Notes: generated by a model not told the origin, from the sequence alone. DNA of 64,000 nucleotides from VXNE01 sp965208745 (GCA_965208745.1 CBDBPN010000004.1:992001-1056000); one strand, 5' to 3'; numbered from the stretch's first letter, positions 27,434 to 36,664 are shown. Program-made: numbers and translations.

Positions 27434-27827
27434 GTGAGCGCGGCCAAGGATCCGCTGGACCACCTGTACAAGGAGATCCAGTTCGGGCTGCGGGCGGCGG
27501 TCGGGACGCGCACGCTCGACGCGCTCCTGGAGGACAAGTCGGCCATCGACCGGGCCGTCGCCGAGCGCGTCGGGCCGCGGTTCGCCGAGATCGGCATCGC
27601 CGTGGACAGCGTCGGTGTCAAGGACATCATCCTGCCTGGCGACATGAAGGAGCTGCTCGGCAAGGTGGTGGAGGCGGAGAAGGCGGCCCAAGCCAACGTG
27701 ATCCGCCGTCGCGCTGCGTCTCAAGGAGCTGGAGACGCTGGAGCGGGTCACCGAGAAGGTCGGCAACCTGTCGGTCTACGGCGGCCTGGACGGGGTGCTC
27801 AACGAACTGGTTCGGCTGAAGCAGTGA
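27434..27827 (+). pseudogene. slipin (SPFH/band 7) remnant
   Basis: The fragment reads IQFGLRAAVGTRTLDALLED, then GPRFAEIGIAVDSVGVKDII, LPGDMKELLGKVVEAEKAAQ and ANVIRRR, the C-terminal half of a stomatin/slipin SPFH domain. The conserved REETAATRSLLNTA stretch that should follow is missing, and coding resumes in another frame with LKELETLERVTEKVGNLSVY to the stop at 27825-27827. The first half of the gene (membrane hairpin and start of the SPFH domain) is absent. Truncation, deletion and frameshift together make this a true pseudogene. Confidence 0.75.
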
Positions 27828-27896
27828 GCGGGCGCCGGGAGGGGTGGGCTCGAGAAAAGTCCGCCCCTCCTCTCCCGTTCACTCGAGCCGCCCGCT

Positions 27897-28976
27897 TCAG
27901 TAGCGCGCCATCACCTGCTCGGCGAAGTCCGTCAGCATCTCCTCCGCGAACTCCATCGGCGGGAGGAGGAGCACCTCGTTCAGACCCGCCCGCTCCCGTT
28001 CCCGCAGCGCCTCGATGATCTCGTCCGGTTCGCCGACGAGTACGGTCGCCCGGATCGCCTCGGGCGTCACGAACTGTCGTTCGTCCTCGAGCAGGTAGGT
28101 ACAGTGGCCGCGGTGCACGACCTGGCCGGCGCTTTCGCGCGGCAGGTTCTTTGCGGCGATGAAGTCCCGGTACGCCTCCCACGTCGGCCGCAGCGCCTCC
28201 GGGACTATCTCCTCGGTGCCCCGCAGGCGGACGATCTCCCATAGCCCGTGCAGCGCGTTCGCGACCATCGACCCGCACCGGTCCACCACGCGGTCCGAGT
28301 CGAGCCGCTCGCCCGGTTTCAGCACACACACGCCGGTCAGGGCGGCGGTGTGGAAGGCGTCCCGGTCCAGCGTCCGCCCGACCGCGGCCGCCCCCTGGTC
28401 GATGCGATCGACGCTCCGGCGGAACGCCCCCGGCGTCTCCAGCCCCGCCACGCGGCCGTCGCCGTAAGCGCCGGCCACCCGCAACGCGAGCGGTCCATTG
28501 GCGGCGACGTAGATGGGAATGGGGTCGTCGATGTCGATGAACCCAAGGTCGCGGTGCAGGAAACGTATCCGCCGGGTTTCGCCGTTCAGCGTGTACTCCA
28601 CCTCTTCGCCCGCGAGCAGTTCCCGCACGACGCGGACGTACTCGCGAAAAGCCGGCGCCTTGATCGGATCGAACCCCATGACCCGCATCGCCGTATGACC
28701 GCTTCCAATGCCGAGGAACGTACGACCCGGCGCGATGCGGTTGATGGTCGCTACGGAATGGGCCGTGACCGGTGCGATCCGTGTGCCCACGATCGCGACG
28801 CCGGTGCCGAGCTGGATGCGGGACGTCCGTTCCGCCGCCCGCGCAAGCGTGGCGTAGCAGTCGGACCAGATCATCTGCGAGTCGGGCACCCACACGCGAT
28901 CGAACCCGAGCCGCTCGGCGTGCTCGATCAGCCCGATGTTGTCGATGTGGGTCGCGACGCAGAGACCGAACTGCAT
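27897..28976 (-). CDS. LLM class (luciferase-like) F420/FMN-dependent oxidoreductase
   Basis: A 359-residue TIM-barrel protein of the bacterial luciferase-like monooxygenase superfamily. The N-terminus MQFGLCVATHIDN starts the barrel; LGFDRVWVPDSQM, RIQLGTGVAIVGTRIAP and RTFLGIGSGHTAM (the 'lGvGsG' cofactor-binding strand) follow in standard order, and GEPDEIIEALRERERAGLN closes the fold. The family uses F420H2 or FMNH2; which one cannot be told here. The gene is followed on the same strand, upstream, by the PhyH dioxygenase 24 bp away, so the two are probably co-transcribed in a catabolic unit. Substrate unknown. Confidence 0.85.
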   Translation of the reverse strand: MQFGLCVATHIDNIGLIEHAERLGFDRVWVPDSQMIWSDCYATLARAAERTSRIQLGTGVAIVGTRIAPVTAHSVATINRIAPGRTFLGIGSGHTAMRVMGFDPIKAPAFREYVRVVRELLAGEEVEYTLNGETRRIRFLHRDLGFIDIDDPIPIYVAANGPLALRVAGAYGDGRVAGLETPGAFRRSVDRIDQGAAAVGRTLDRDAFHTAALTGVCVLKPGERLDSDRVVDRCGSMVANALHGLWEIVRLRGTEEIVPEALRPTWEAYRDFIAAKNLPRESAGQVVHRGHCTYLLEDERQFVTPEAIRATVLVGEPDEIIEALRERERAGLNEVLLLPPMEFAEEMLTDFAEQVMARY

Positions 28977-29000
28977 GACCTTCTACCCCCGATGCGTCGC

Positions 29001-29936
29001 TCAATCCCACCAGGACTTGCCGGGCGTCAGCGCGACCTTGTTCAGGTCGTACCCTTCCTCCTTGAACGAGTACTGGTAAAGGTTCTTGCCCATGAGCTCC
29101 GCGAAGCGGGGCGGGTTGGCGTCCAGGATCTCCTGGGTGACTTCCTCGCGGTAGCGCTCCTGCGGAATGACGAAGGGCCGCGTGTAGATGGTGACGAGCG
29201 TGAGCCGGAGCCCGGGGTCCCTGCGCGGATATGAGCCGTGCCAGATGCTCCCGCTCCAGACCACCATCGAGCCCGCGGGGGCCTCGATGGCCGTCGGCTG
29301 CGCGACCTCGTCGCCCCGCGGGCCATGTCCAAGCGAGTGGCTGCCCGGCACGAGACAGAGCGCCCCGCCCGATTTCGTGTAGTCCGTCAATACCCAGGTG
29401 CAGTTCAGCAACAGCGGGTACGCCGGATACGGCGCCGGGACCGCGAGGGCGCCGTTGTCGGTGTGCAGCCCGAGCGGCGCGTCCCCCGGACCTTTCACCA
29501 GCCCGATGCAGGTGGAGAACATGCAACTGCGGCCGACGGTGTAGTCCGCGAGCGCGAGCGGCACGGGATTGAGTATCGCTTCCTGGAACACGGGATCCTC
29601 GAACAGCAGGAACGTGAACGGCGCCCACGCCCCTGCCCCCTGACCGTCCAGGGCGCCCGTCCGCTCGAGGTCGAGCGCGATGCCGGTCCGCCGCTCCACG
29701 GTCGCGCAGAAGGCGCCGCGCAGGCGCTCCAGGAACGCCGGCGTCGCCAGCTTCTCGGGCGGAATGACCGTGTAGCCGACCGCTTCGAGTTCGGCCACGT
29801 GCTGCTCGAGTCCGAGGCGCTGGATCCCTTCCCAGGCGCGTGCGAAGTCCGCCTGCGCCTTGCCGGACTGCAGCGGCGCCGCCCGCAATTCACCGTCCGT
29901 CGAAGCCGGCGTGTCTTCCAGAACCTGCTCGGCCAT
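29001..29936 (-). CDS. phytanoyl-CoA dioxygenase family protein
   Basis: A 311-residue Fe(II)/2-oxoglutarate dioxygenase. Iron ligands are in LGLHTDNGAL (His-x-Asp) and SIWHGSYPRRDPGLRL (distal His plus the 2-oxoglutarate Arg); LCLVPGSHSLGHGP is the usual strand before the distal histidine. The C-terminus YREEVTQEILDANPPRFAEL strongly resembles the tandem pair at 15628-17381 (REGVTQEMLDRNPPEFADL), placing all of them in one subfamily. It lies upstream of the luciferase-like gene on the same strand. The divergent promoter region to the amidohydrolase contains a palindromic repeat. Confidence 0.87.
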   Translation of the reverse strand: MAEQVLEDTPASTDGELRAAPLQSGKAQADFARAWEGIQRLGLEQHVAELEAVGYTVIPPEKLATPAFLERLRGAFCATVERRTGIALDLERTGALDGQGAGAWAPFTFLLFEDPVFQEAILNPVPLALADYTVGRSCMFSTCIGLVKGPGDAPLGLHTDNGALAVPAPYPAYPLLLNCTWVLTDYTKSGGALCLVPGSHSLGHGPRGDEVAQPTAIEAPAGSMVVWSGSIWHGSYPRRDPGLRLTLVTIYTRPFVIPQERYREEVTQEILDANPPRFAELMGKNLYQYSFKEEGYDLNKVALTPGKSWWD

Positions 29937-29977
29937 CGTTCGCTCCCTTTGGTCCGGACCATTTCACCGAGCTTAGC

Positions 29978-30034
29978 AGAGCCTTCAGCCGGGGAGCGCG
30001 AGGGCGGCCCGCGCAGGGGCTTGCCCCTCGCAAG
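29978..30034 (+). repeat. palindromic REP-like repeat, copy A
   Basis: Starts AGAGCCTTCAGCCGGGGAGC, runs into GCGAGGG, holds an inner hairpin (GGGGC TT GCCCC) and ends CCCCTCGCAAG. GCGAGGG and CCCTCGC pair as the outer stem. The first 27 bases differ at only one position from copy B at 48209-48250, and the last 11 are identical; the middle differs. It lies between the divergent PhyH and amidohydrolase genes. Confidence 0.6.
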
Positions 30035-30113
30035 TGAAAGCCGGACGCCGTTGCCCGCGCGCCGCGGCCTTTCGCATAATGCGGAACGCCTTTCGCGGAA
30101 GAGGACAAGACAG

Positions 30114-31247
30114 GTGGCCTACGAGATCAAGCGCTTTCCATACGACGGCACGGTCGACGCCGACGGGCACATCCTCGAGCCGCCCGACCTCTGGGAGAAC
30201 TACCTCGAGGAGCGCTACAGGCCGCGGGCCATGCGCATCGGCGTGGACGACGCCGGCCTGGAGTACCTGGAGATCGACCGGCGGCCGTCGGTAAGAACGA
30301 ACAAGGGCTCCCTCGGCGTCATGGGCGCGATGGGAGCGGAGGACATGCGCCCGAGCCCCGAACGCCGCTACGCCGACAGCATGCCCTACGGGGCCTGCGA
30401 CGCGGCCGAGCGTCTCGACCTCATGGCGCGGGAGAACCTCGAGTACTGCCTCCTCTATCCGACCATCGGTCTCCTGTGGGAGGTCGAACTCACCGACCCG
30501 GAACTGAGCCTCGCGTACTGCCGCGCGTACAACCGCTGGATCGCGGACTTCTGCCGGGACGGCGGCGGCAAGCTGATCCCCATCGCGCAGCTCACGCTGC
30601 TGGACGTCGAAGGATCCGCGGCGGAGCTGGAACGGGCCGTGAAGGATGGCTGCCGGGGCGCCTGGGTCAACCCCTTCAACCACAACCGCGTGATCCACGG
30701 CAGCCCCGCACACGACGCGCTCTTCGCGAAATGCTGCGAACTGGACGTGCCGCTCGCTATCCACCCAACGTTCACGCCGCACGCCGCGGCAGACGGGATC
30801 TTCGACTGGCCCAGGGCCGGCCGTCCGTGGGGGGAGATGATCTGGCTGCGCTCGATCATGCAGCAGGCCCTCATTTCGTTCTTCAGCCTCGGCACCCTCG
30901 AACGCTTCCCCGAGTTGCGCCTCGGCGTGCTCGAGGGCGGATCGGGCTGGGTTGGCCCCATGCTCGACCGGCTCGACGCCTACAACAGGTCGATGCACTC
31001 CAGGCGCTTCACCGCATCGGAGCTGTTCCGCCGCCAGTGCTTCATCTCCGGCGACCCGGACGAGACCATCGCGCCCTACACCATCGAGCACGTCGGCGAC
31101 GACTGCTTCATGTGGGCGACCGACTATCCGCATCCGGACCACCCCCACACCTGGGTCGACGACCTGATCGTCTACGCCAACAAGCTGCCCGAGACGACGC
31201 GGGAGAAAGTTCTCGGCGGCAACGTGAAGCGCATTTACAAGCTGTAG
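30114..31247 (+). CDS. amidohydrolase-2 family metal-dependent hydrolase
   Basis: A 377-residue TIM-barrel protein. The GTG at 30114 is preferred as start, with GAGGA 8 bp upstream; no ATG gives a better N-terminus. The barrel opens with VDADGHILEPPDLWENY, carrying the D-x-H metal motif, and continues with VPLAIHPTF (metal histidine), LRLGVLEGGSGWV and MWATDYPHPDHPHTW, the last with the conserved Asp of the amidohydrolase-2 (decarboxylase/hydrolase) branch. Relatives include 6-methylsalicylate/ACMS-type decarboxylases and many uncharacterised paralogues. It begins a plus-strand run with sulfatase, hydrolase and fused oxidoreductase genes, so a role in degradation of a substituted organic compound is plausible. 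Confidence 0.87.
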   Translation: MAYEIKRFPYDGTVDADGHILEPPDLWENYLEERYRPRAMRIGVDDAGLEYLEIDRRPSVRTNKGSLGVMGAMGAEDMRPSPERRYADSMPYGACDAAERLDLMARENLEYCLLYPTIGLLWEVELTDPELSLAYCRAYNRWIADFCRDGGGKLIPIAQLTLLDVEGSAAELERAVKDGCRGAWVNPFNHNRVIHGSPAHDALFAKCCELDVPLAIHPTFTPHAAADGIFDWPRAGRPWGEMIWLRSIMQQALISFFSLGTLERFPELRLGVLEGGSGWVGPMLDRLDAYNRSMHSRRFTASELFRRQCFISGDPDETIAPYTIEHVGDDCFMWATDYPHPDHPHTWVDDLIVYANKLPETTREKVLGGNVKRIYKL

Positions 31248-31266
31248 GCGAAAGGCGGGGCAGACC

Positions 31267-32838
31267 ATGAAACAGCGATTCGCACTCCCGGTCCTCGCCG
31301 CACTGCTCTGCCTGCCCGGCCATGCCCAGGCCCCCGACGGGACGGACCGGTTCCTGCTCCCCGCCGCGGTGCCGCTGCGCGATACGGGCCTTGCCGAGCG
31401 TCCCAACGTCCTGCTCATCATGGCGGACGACCTGAACGTCGCGCTCGGCTCCTACCTCGAGTCGACGCCCGCGCCGCACTACGCGGGCGTGAAGACGCCG
31501 AACCTGGACCGGCTGGCGACCGAGGGGGTCCGGTTCGACCGCGCCTACGTGCAGAACCCGCTCTGCAACCCGTCGCGGATATCGATCCTCAGCGGACTGC
31601 GACCGGCCACCACGGGCGTCTACGACAACGGAAGGGAGCCCCGGGACGTGATAGGGGATGCCCTGCGCCTCCTGCCCGAGCATTTCCACGACCACGGGTA
31701 CTTCACGGCGCGGGTCGGCAAGATCGGACACAACAGCTACGAGCACGCGGTGTCCTGGGACTCGTCGAACTTCGCGCTCTCGAGAGAGCCTGCGTTTCGC
31801 TTCCACCTGCCGGGATACCTGCCGGGCATCGACCTGTCGGCGCAGCGCGACAACACCTGGACCGAAGGGTCCGAGCACGGCATGTCGCGCGACGACGTCC
31901 TGGCGCCGCTCGGACGGACGGGGGGCCTGCCCCTGTCCTGGCGCGCAACGACGGAGTCGCCGCGCATGACTCCCGACGGGACCACCGCCACGCGCGTCAT
32001 CCAGTTGATGGCGGACAACCGCGACAAGCCGTTCTTCATCGGCGCCGGCTTCCACAAGCCGCACCAGCCGTGGGTGGGGCCCGCGCAGTTCTTCGCCCAG
32101 CACCCGCCCGACGAGGTCAACCTGCCCCAGACGCCGCCGGGCGACACGGACGACCTGCCGGCCGCGGCATTCGAGCCGTACCAGGACGACCTCGACCACG
32201 GCGACCGACAAGTCAAGCAGGCCATCGCCGCGTACCACTCGATGGTCACCATGACCGATTTCTACGTCGGCCAGTTGCTGGCGGCCCTGGAGGTCCTCGA
32301 TCTCGCCGAGTCCACCATCGTCGTGTTCACCAGCGACCACGGCTTCCTGCTGAGCGAGCACGGCGGCCTGTGGCGCAAGCGATACCAGTTCGAGGAGTCG
32401 ACGCGGGTGCCGCTCATCGTAAGGTTGCCGGACGGTCGGCATGCCGGGGAGGTCGCGCGGGGACTCGTCGAGCTGGTCGATCTGTACCCGACGCTTGTCG
32501 ACCTGTCCAACCTGCCGCAGCCCGCCCACGCGCTCGAAGGCACCAGCCTCCGGCCGCTGCTCGACGATCCGGAACTGCCGTGGAAGTCGGCGGCCTTCTC
32601 GGAGAGCGTGCTCGAGGGATTCCATGGCCGCACCCTGCGAACGGCACGCTACCGCTACACGGAGTGGACGCCCATGGACGCGCCGGAGAGCGAGCCGGAT
32701 CGCGAGCTCTACGATCACGACGAGGATCGGTTCGAGTACCGCAACCTGGCCACCGACCCCGCCCACCGAAGCCTGATCGACAAACTGTCCGAACAACTGC
32801 GCGCGGGGTGGCAGGCGGCGCTGCCAGAGTCCGCCTGA
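31267..32838 (+). CDS. exported sulfatase, iduronate-2-sulfatase-like
   Basis: A 523-residue type I sulfatase. The signal peptide is MKQRFALPVLAALLCLPG...AQA. NVLLIMADDLNVALGSY gives the first metal aspartates; the Cys-x-Pro-Ser-Arg signature is CNPSR with Cys100, to be converted to formylglycine; GKIGHNSYEH and GFHKPHQPW supply further site residues, and VVFTSDHGFLLSEHG the late metal-binding block. The overall pattern is that of iduronate-2-sulfatase-like S1 enzymes. A formylglycine-generating enzyme is not in the window. It sits 19 bp after the amidohydrolase and 5 bp before a hydrolase. A close paralogue is at 39649-41160. Confidence 0.9.
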   Translation: MKQRFALPVLAALLCLPGHAQAPDGTDRFLLPAAVPLRDTGLAERPNVLLIMADDLNVALGSYLESTPAPHYAGVKTPNLDRLATEGVRFDRAYVQNPLCNPSRISILSGLRPATTGVYDNGREPRDVIGDALRLLPEHFHDHGYFTARVGKIGHNSYEHAVSWDSSNFALSREPAFRFHLPGYLPGIDLSAQRDNTWTEGSEHGMSRDDVLAPLGRTGGLPLSWRATTESPRMTPDGTTATRVIQLMADNRDKPFFIGAGFHKPHQPWVGPAQFFAQHPPDEVNLPQTPPGDTDDLPAAAFEPYQDDLDHGDRQVKQAIAAYHSMVTMTDFYVGQLLAALEVLDLAESTIVVFTSDHGFLLSEHGGLWRKRYQFEESTRVPLIVRLPDGRHAGEVARGLVELVDLYPTLVDLSNLPQPAHALEGTSLRPLLDDPELPWKSAAFSESVLEGFHGRTLRTARYRYTEWTPMDAPESEPDRELYDHDEDRFEYRNLATDPAHRSLIDKLSEQLRAGWQAALPESA

Positions 32839-32843
32839 CGGCC

Positions 32844-33788
32844 ATGGGAGGCTACGAAGCCGAAGACCTCGCGGACGTCTTCGTCCCCCACGCGTTCGAC
32901 GAACGGATCGTGGACCTCGGCGAGGTCCGCATGAACTACGCCCGGGTCGGCGCTTCGGACCGGCCCGCCCTGCTCCTGATACCCGGACAGTCGGAGTCCT
33001 GGTGGGGCTACGAAGCCGCCCTGCCCCTGCTTGCGGATCAGTTCGAAGCCTTCGCGGTGGACCTGCGCGGGCAGGGTCGATCCACCTGGACGCCAGGGCG
33101 CTACACCCTCGACAACATGGGCAACGACCTGGTCCGTTTCATCGACGTCGCGATCGGCCGGCCGACCGTCGTGAGCGGACTGTCGTCCGGGGGCGTGCTC
33201 GCCGCATGGCTGTCGGCGTACGCGAAACGCGGCCAGGTACGCGGCGCCCACCATGAAGACCCGCCCCTGTTCAGCTCCGAGACAAACCCCGCGTGCGGGC
33301 AGTCGATTCGCCAGGGGGCCGGAGCGCTGTTCGCGCTCTGGAACAAGTACCTGGGCGATCAGTGGAGCATCGGGGACTGGGCCGCGCTGCGCGCAGCCGC
33401 GCGTACCGAGTTGCCGGGCTGGCTCGCCGCCGCGGCAACGCCCCGCGAGGAGCCGCCGCAGAACCTGCGCGAGTACGACCCGGAGTGGGGGCGCGCATTC
33501 GTGTCCGGGACGGTCGCCGCGAGCTGCGATCACGCCCGCATGCTCGAGAGCGTGCGCGTGCCGGTCCTGCTGACGCATCACTTCCGTGCCGTGGACGAGC
33601 CGACCGGAGCACTGCTCGGCGCGCTCTCGGACCTGCAGGCGAACCGCGCGTGCGAGTTGATCCGCGCGGCCGGGCAGCCGGTCGAGTACCGTTCCTTCCC
33701 CGGGATGGGGCACTCGATGCATGGAGAAGACCCGGAACTCTTCGCCCGGACGTTGACCGAGTGGGCAACGAGCCTTCCTCCTGCATGA
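32844..33788 (+). CDS. alpha/beta hydrolase
   Basis: A 314-residue alpha/beta hydrolase starting at ATG 32844, 5 bp after the sulfatase stop. LLLIPGQSESWWGYE holds the oxyanion region, VDLRGQGRST follows, VSGLSSGGVLAAW is the nucleophile elbow (Gly-Leu-Ser-Ser-Gly), and GMGHSMHGEDPELF supplies the histidine. The stop overlaps the next start by 4 bp (ATGA at 33785), so it is translated together with the fused oxidoreductase. No signal peptide. The cap region contains a Cys-rich patch but no diagnostic motif for a named subfamily; esterase, lactonase or epoxide hydrolase are all possible. Confidence 0.85.
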   Translation: MGGYEAEDLADVFVPHAFDERIVDLGEVRMNYARVGASDRPALLLIPGQSESWWGYEAALPLLADQFEAFAVDLRGQGRSTWTPGRYTLDNMGNDLVRFIDVAIGRPTVVSGLSSGGVLAAWLSAYAKRGQVRGAHHEDPPLFSSETNPACGQSIRQGAGALFALWNKYLGDQWSIGDWAALRAAARTELPGWLAAAATPREEPPQNLREYDPEWGRAFVSGTVAASCDHARMLESVRVPVLLTHHFRAVDEPTGALLGALSDLQANRACELIRAAGQPVEYRSFPGMGHSMHGEDPELFARTLTEWATSLPPA

Positions 33789-35782
33789 CCGTCCGTTGGG
33801 GAATCCTCGCGACCGGCCGTATCGCGGGCACGTTCGCTGACGCCATAGCCGCCTCGGACACCGCAGTCCTCGCCGCGGTCGGCAGTCGCACACAGGACGC
33901 GGCCGAGCGGTTCGTGCGCGACCGTGCCGGCGCCACCCCACACGGCAGCTACGAGGCGCTGCTCGGGGACGCCGAGGTCGATGCCGTCCACATCGCCACG
34001 CCGCATCCCCAGCATGCGCAGTGGACCATCAGGGCGCTCGAGGCCGGCAAAGCGGTGCTCTGCGAGAAGCCCATGGGGGTGAACCATGCCCAGGTCATGG
34101 CCATGGTGGAGGCCGCCCACGAGCATGACGCCTTCCTCATGGAAGCCTTCATGTACCGCACGCATCCGATGACGGAGCGCGTCGTCGAGCTGGTCCGCGA
34201 GGGCGCCATCGGCGAGGTGCGGCACATCGACGCGAGTTTCGGCTTCGCTGCGCCCTTCTCCGCGGACAGCCGCCTGTACCGCAACAACCTCGCCGGGGGC
34301 GGGATCATGGACGTGGGTTGCTACGCGGTCTCGATGTGCCGCCTGATCGCAAGAGAAGAGCCCGAAGACGTGCGCGCCGTCGCAAACTTCGCCGAGACCG
34401 GCGTCGACGCCTGGTCCGCGGCCGTGCTGCGTTTCCCTTCGGGCATCGTCGCCCAGGCCGCCACGGCGGTTTCCGTCGGCCTGCCCAACCGGGTGACGAT
34501 CTCCGGGTCCGCCGGTTCGATCCGTATCCCGAGCCCCTGGTTCTGCGCCGACGGGGACGGCCGCTGGCGGTTCGAGATCCGCCGTCCCGCCGAGGTCGAG
34601 GTCGTCGAAGGCCAGGCCGCGCCGCTCTACGTCCACGAGGTGGACGCGGTGTCGGAAGCCCTCGGCCACGGCGCGCGCGAGTCACCGCACATGTCCTGGG
34701 CCGACAGTCTCGGCAACGCGCGCACGCTCGACGCGTGGCGCGAGAGCATTGGCCTCGTGTTCGGCATGGAGCGGCCCGAGCGGCAGACGGCGCCGGTCCA
34801 TGGACGTCCGCTGGCCGTCGCGGAACGGGTGATGCGCCACGGCACGGTCTCCGGGATCGACAAGCCCGTGTCCCGCCTCGTGATGGGCTGCGACAACCAG
34901 CCCGACATCCGCCACGCGGCGGTGATGTTCGATCACTATTTCGAGCGCGGCGGCAACGCCTTCGATACCGCGCACATCTACGGACGCGGCCGGATGGAGT
35001 CCCTGCTCGGGACGTGGATTGCCAACCGGGGCGTCCGGGACGACATCGTAATCATCGGCAAGGGCGCCCACACACCGGCGAACTTCCCGGACCGTGTCGC
35101 ACCCCAACTCGACGTCTCGCTCGAACGCCTCGGCACCGACCACGTCGACCTGTACTTCCTGCACCGCGACAACCCCGATATCGACGTGGCGGAGTGGATC
35201 GACGCCCTGAACCACGAGTGCGACGCCGGGAGGGTGCGCGCCTTCGGTGCATCGAACTGGTCGCTCGAACGGGTCCGCGCGGCCAACGCCTACGCCCGGG
35301 CAAACGGGCTGCGCCCCTTCGTTGCCGTCTCCAACCAGTTCAGCCTCGCGCGCATGGTGGATTCGGTCTGGCCCGGTTGCGTTTCGGCCTCGACCCCCGA
35401 CTGGCGCGCCTGGCTTGCGGCGGAGGGTGTGGCGCTGTTCCCGTGGTCGAGCCAGGCGCGGGGCTTCTTCACGTCCCGTTTCGACGCGGTCCGCGCCCGG
35501 GAGTCGTCAGGCGTGGACCCCCGCTACGGCAACCAGCCGAGCGACGACGAAATGCGGCGCTGCTGGTTCGCCGGGGACAACTTCGCCCGCCGCGAGCGGG
35601 CGGTCACGATGGCGACCGAGCGCGGTGTCTCGCCCATCGTCGTCGCACTCGCCTGGGTGTTGAGCCAGCCGTTCCCCTGCTTCCCGCTCATCGGACCCCG
35701 CGTGCTCACGGAGACCGCCGAGTCCCTCACCGCGTTCGGCCTCGCACTCACGCCCGACGAGCTGCGCCAACTCCACGGGTGA
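33785..35782 (+). CDS. fusion of Gfo/Idh/MocA oxidoreductase with aldo/keto reductase
   Basis: A 665-residue two-enzyme protein. Residues 1-330 are a Gfo/Idh/MocA domain: WGILATGRIAGTFADAI (dinucleotide fold), VDAVHIATPHPQHA, KAVLCEKPMGVN (catalytic EKP Lys) and GGGIMDVGCY. Residues about 355-665 are an aldo/keto reductase barrel: SRLVMGCDNQPD, GGNAFDTAHIYGRGRM (Asp and Tyr), DIVIIGKGAH (Lys), DLYFLHRDNPD (His), RVRAFGASNWS and PIVVALAWVLSQPF. All four AKR catalytic residues and the EKP lysine are present. The ATGA overlap with the hydrolase defines the start. The fused arrangement suggests successive NAD(P)-dependent steps on a sugar-like polyol, but the substrate is unknown. Confidence 0.88.
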   Translation: MTVRWGILATGRIAGTFADAIAASDTAVLAAVGSRTQDAAERFVRDRAGATPHGSYEALLGDAEVDAVHIATPHPQHAQWTIRALEAGKAVLCEKPMGVNHAQVMAMVEAAHEHDAFLMEAFMYRTHPMTERVVELVREGAIGEVRHIDASFGFAAPFSADSRLYRNNLAGGGIMDVGCYAVSMCRLIAREEPEDVRAVANFAETGVDAWSAAVLRFPSGIVAQAATAVSVGLPNRVTISGSAGSIRIPSPWFCADGDGRWRFEIRRPAEVEVVEGQAAPLYVHEVDAVSEALGHGARESPHMSWADSLGNARTLDAWRESIGLVFGMERPERQTAPVHGRPLAVAERVMRHGTVSGIDKPVSRLVMGCDNQPDIRHAAVMFDHYFERGGNAFDTAHIYGRGRMESLLGTWIANRGVRDDIVIIGKGAHTPANFPDRVAPQLDVSLERLGTDHVDLYFLHRDNPDIDVAEWIDALNHECDAGRVRAFGASNWSLERVRAANAYARANGLRPFVAVSNQFSLARMVDSVWPGCVSASTPDWRAWLAAEGVALFPWSSQARGFFTSRFDAVRARESSGVDPRYGNQPSDDEMRRCWFAGDNFARRERAVTMATERGVSPIVVALAWVLSQPFPCFPLIGPRVLTETAESLTAFGLALTPDELRQLHG

Positions 35783-35794
35783 GTGAAAGACGGA

Positions 35795-36664
35795 TCACCC
35801 GATCCCGATATCCCGCGCCTGGTCCTCCAGGAACCGGACGATCGTGTCCTCGGCCTCCCGGCTCGGCGGGATGCTCGTCTCGAACGAGTCGCGCACGAGG
35901 ACCAGCCGATCGACCCCAAGGTCCTCGTAGCGCTTCGCCGTGTCCGCGTCTATCGGCCCGAAGGGGCTGACGATGATGTTCAGCCGACCGAGGGACGCCG
36001 GGCGCTCGGTGGCCTTCGCCGCCTCCTCGAGCGCCTTCAGCATCTGCGCCGTCCCTTCGACGTCGTGGAAGCTGTACCAGCCGTCCGCCTGCGCCACCGC
36101 CCGGCGCAGCGCCGGAGGCGAGTCCCCGCCCAGGATGATCGGCGGGTGGGGCTTCTGGACGGGCAGCGGGCGCGACTGAACCCCGGAGAACTTCGTGAAC
36201 CGCCCGTCGAACGCCGGCTGCTCTCCGGTCCACAGCGTGCGCAGCACCTCGATGTGCTCGCTCGTGCGCGGACCGCGTTCCTCCCAGGGTACGCCGAGCG
36301 TCTCGAACTCGCGGGGCACGAAGCCGACGCCGAACCCGGCGAGGAGGCGCCCCCCGGAAAGGACATCGACGGCCGCCAGTTCCTTGGCCAGCATGATGGG
36401 GTCGCGCAGGGCGATCAGGATGATCCCCGAGCCGATCCTGATGCGCTCCGTCTTCGCGGCGGCGAACGCGAGGCTGGCGATCGATCCCACGAGGTTCGAC
36501 TTCGGGGGCACCGGAAGGACCGGATCCTCCGGGTCCATCATGACCAGGTGCTCGGCGCTCCACACCGACTCGTACCCGAGTTGCTCCGCGGACACGACGA
36601 CGCGCTCGATGGCGCCGGGGTTGCTGAGCGGACCGGTGTTGAAGCCAAAGAACCCGTAATCCAT
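35795..36664 (-). CDS. LLM class luciferase-like oxidoreductase
   Basis: A 289-residue luciferase-like protein read on the minus strand. Start ATG at 36664 is supported by an AGGAAG ribosome site; the open frame extends 30 codons further but looks non-coding. MDYGFFGFNTGPLSNP starts the barrel; LGYESVWSAEHLVM, RIRIGSGIILIALRDPIMLA, RLLAGFGVGFVPREF and PHPPIILGGDSPPALRRA are the usual cofactor-site strands, the last containing the 'iGg' loop. It probably binds F420 or FMN. It converges on the fused oxidoreductase with 12 bp between stops. Substrate unknown. Confidence 0.85.
   Translation of the reverse strand: MDYGFFGFNTGPLSNPGAIERVVVSAEQLGYESVWSAEHLVMMDPEDPVLPVPPKSNLVGSIASLAFAAAKTERIRIGSGIILIALRDPIMLAKELAAVDVLSGGRLLAGFGVGFVPREFETLGVPWEERGPRTSEHIEVLRTLWTGEQPAFDGRFTKFSGVQSRPLPVQKPHPPIILGGDSPPALRRAVAQADGWYSFHDVEGTAQMLKALEEAAKATERPASLGRLNIIVSPFGPIDADTAKRYEDLGVDRLVLVRDSFETSIPPSREAEDTIVRFLEDQARDIGIG

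Noticed and set aside
27049..27766. Minus-strand frames around the slipin fragment
   Set aside because: No domain similarity; the plus strand carries the recognisable SPFH sequence.
31108..32796. Minus-strand frame opposite the first sulfatase
   Set aside because: Antisense to a complete sulfatase with signature motifs; no independent evidence.
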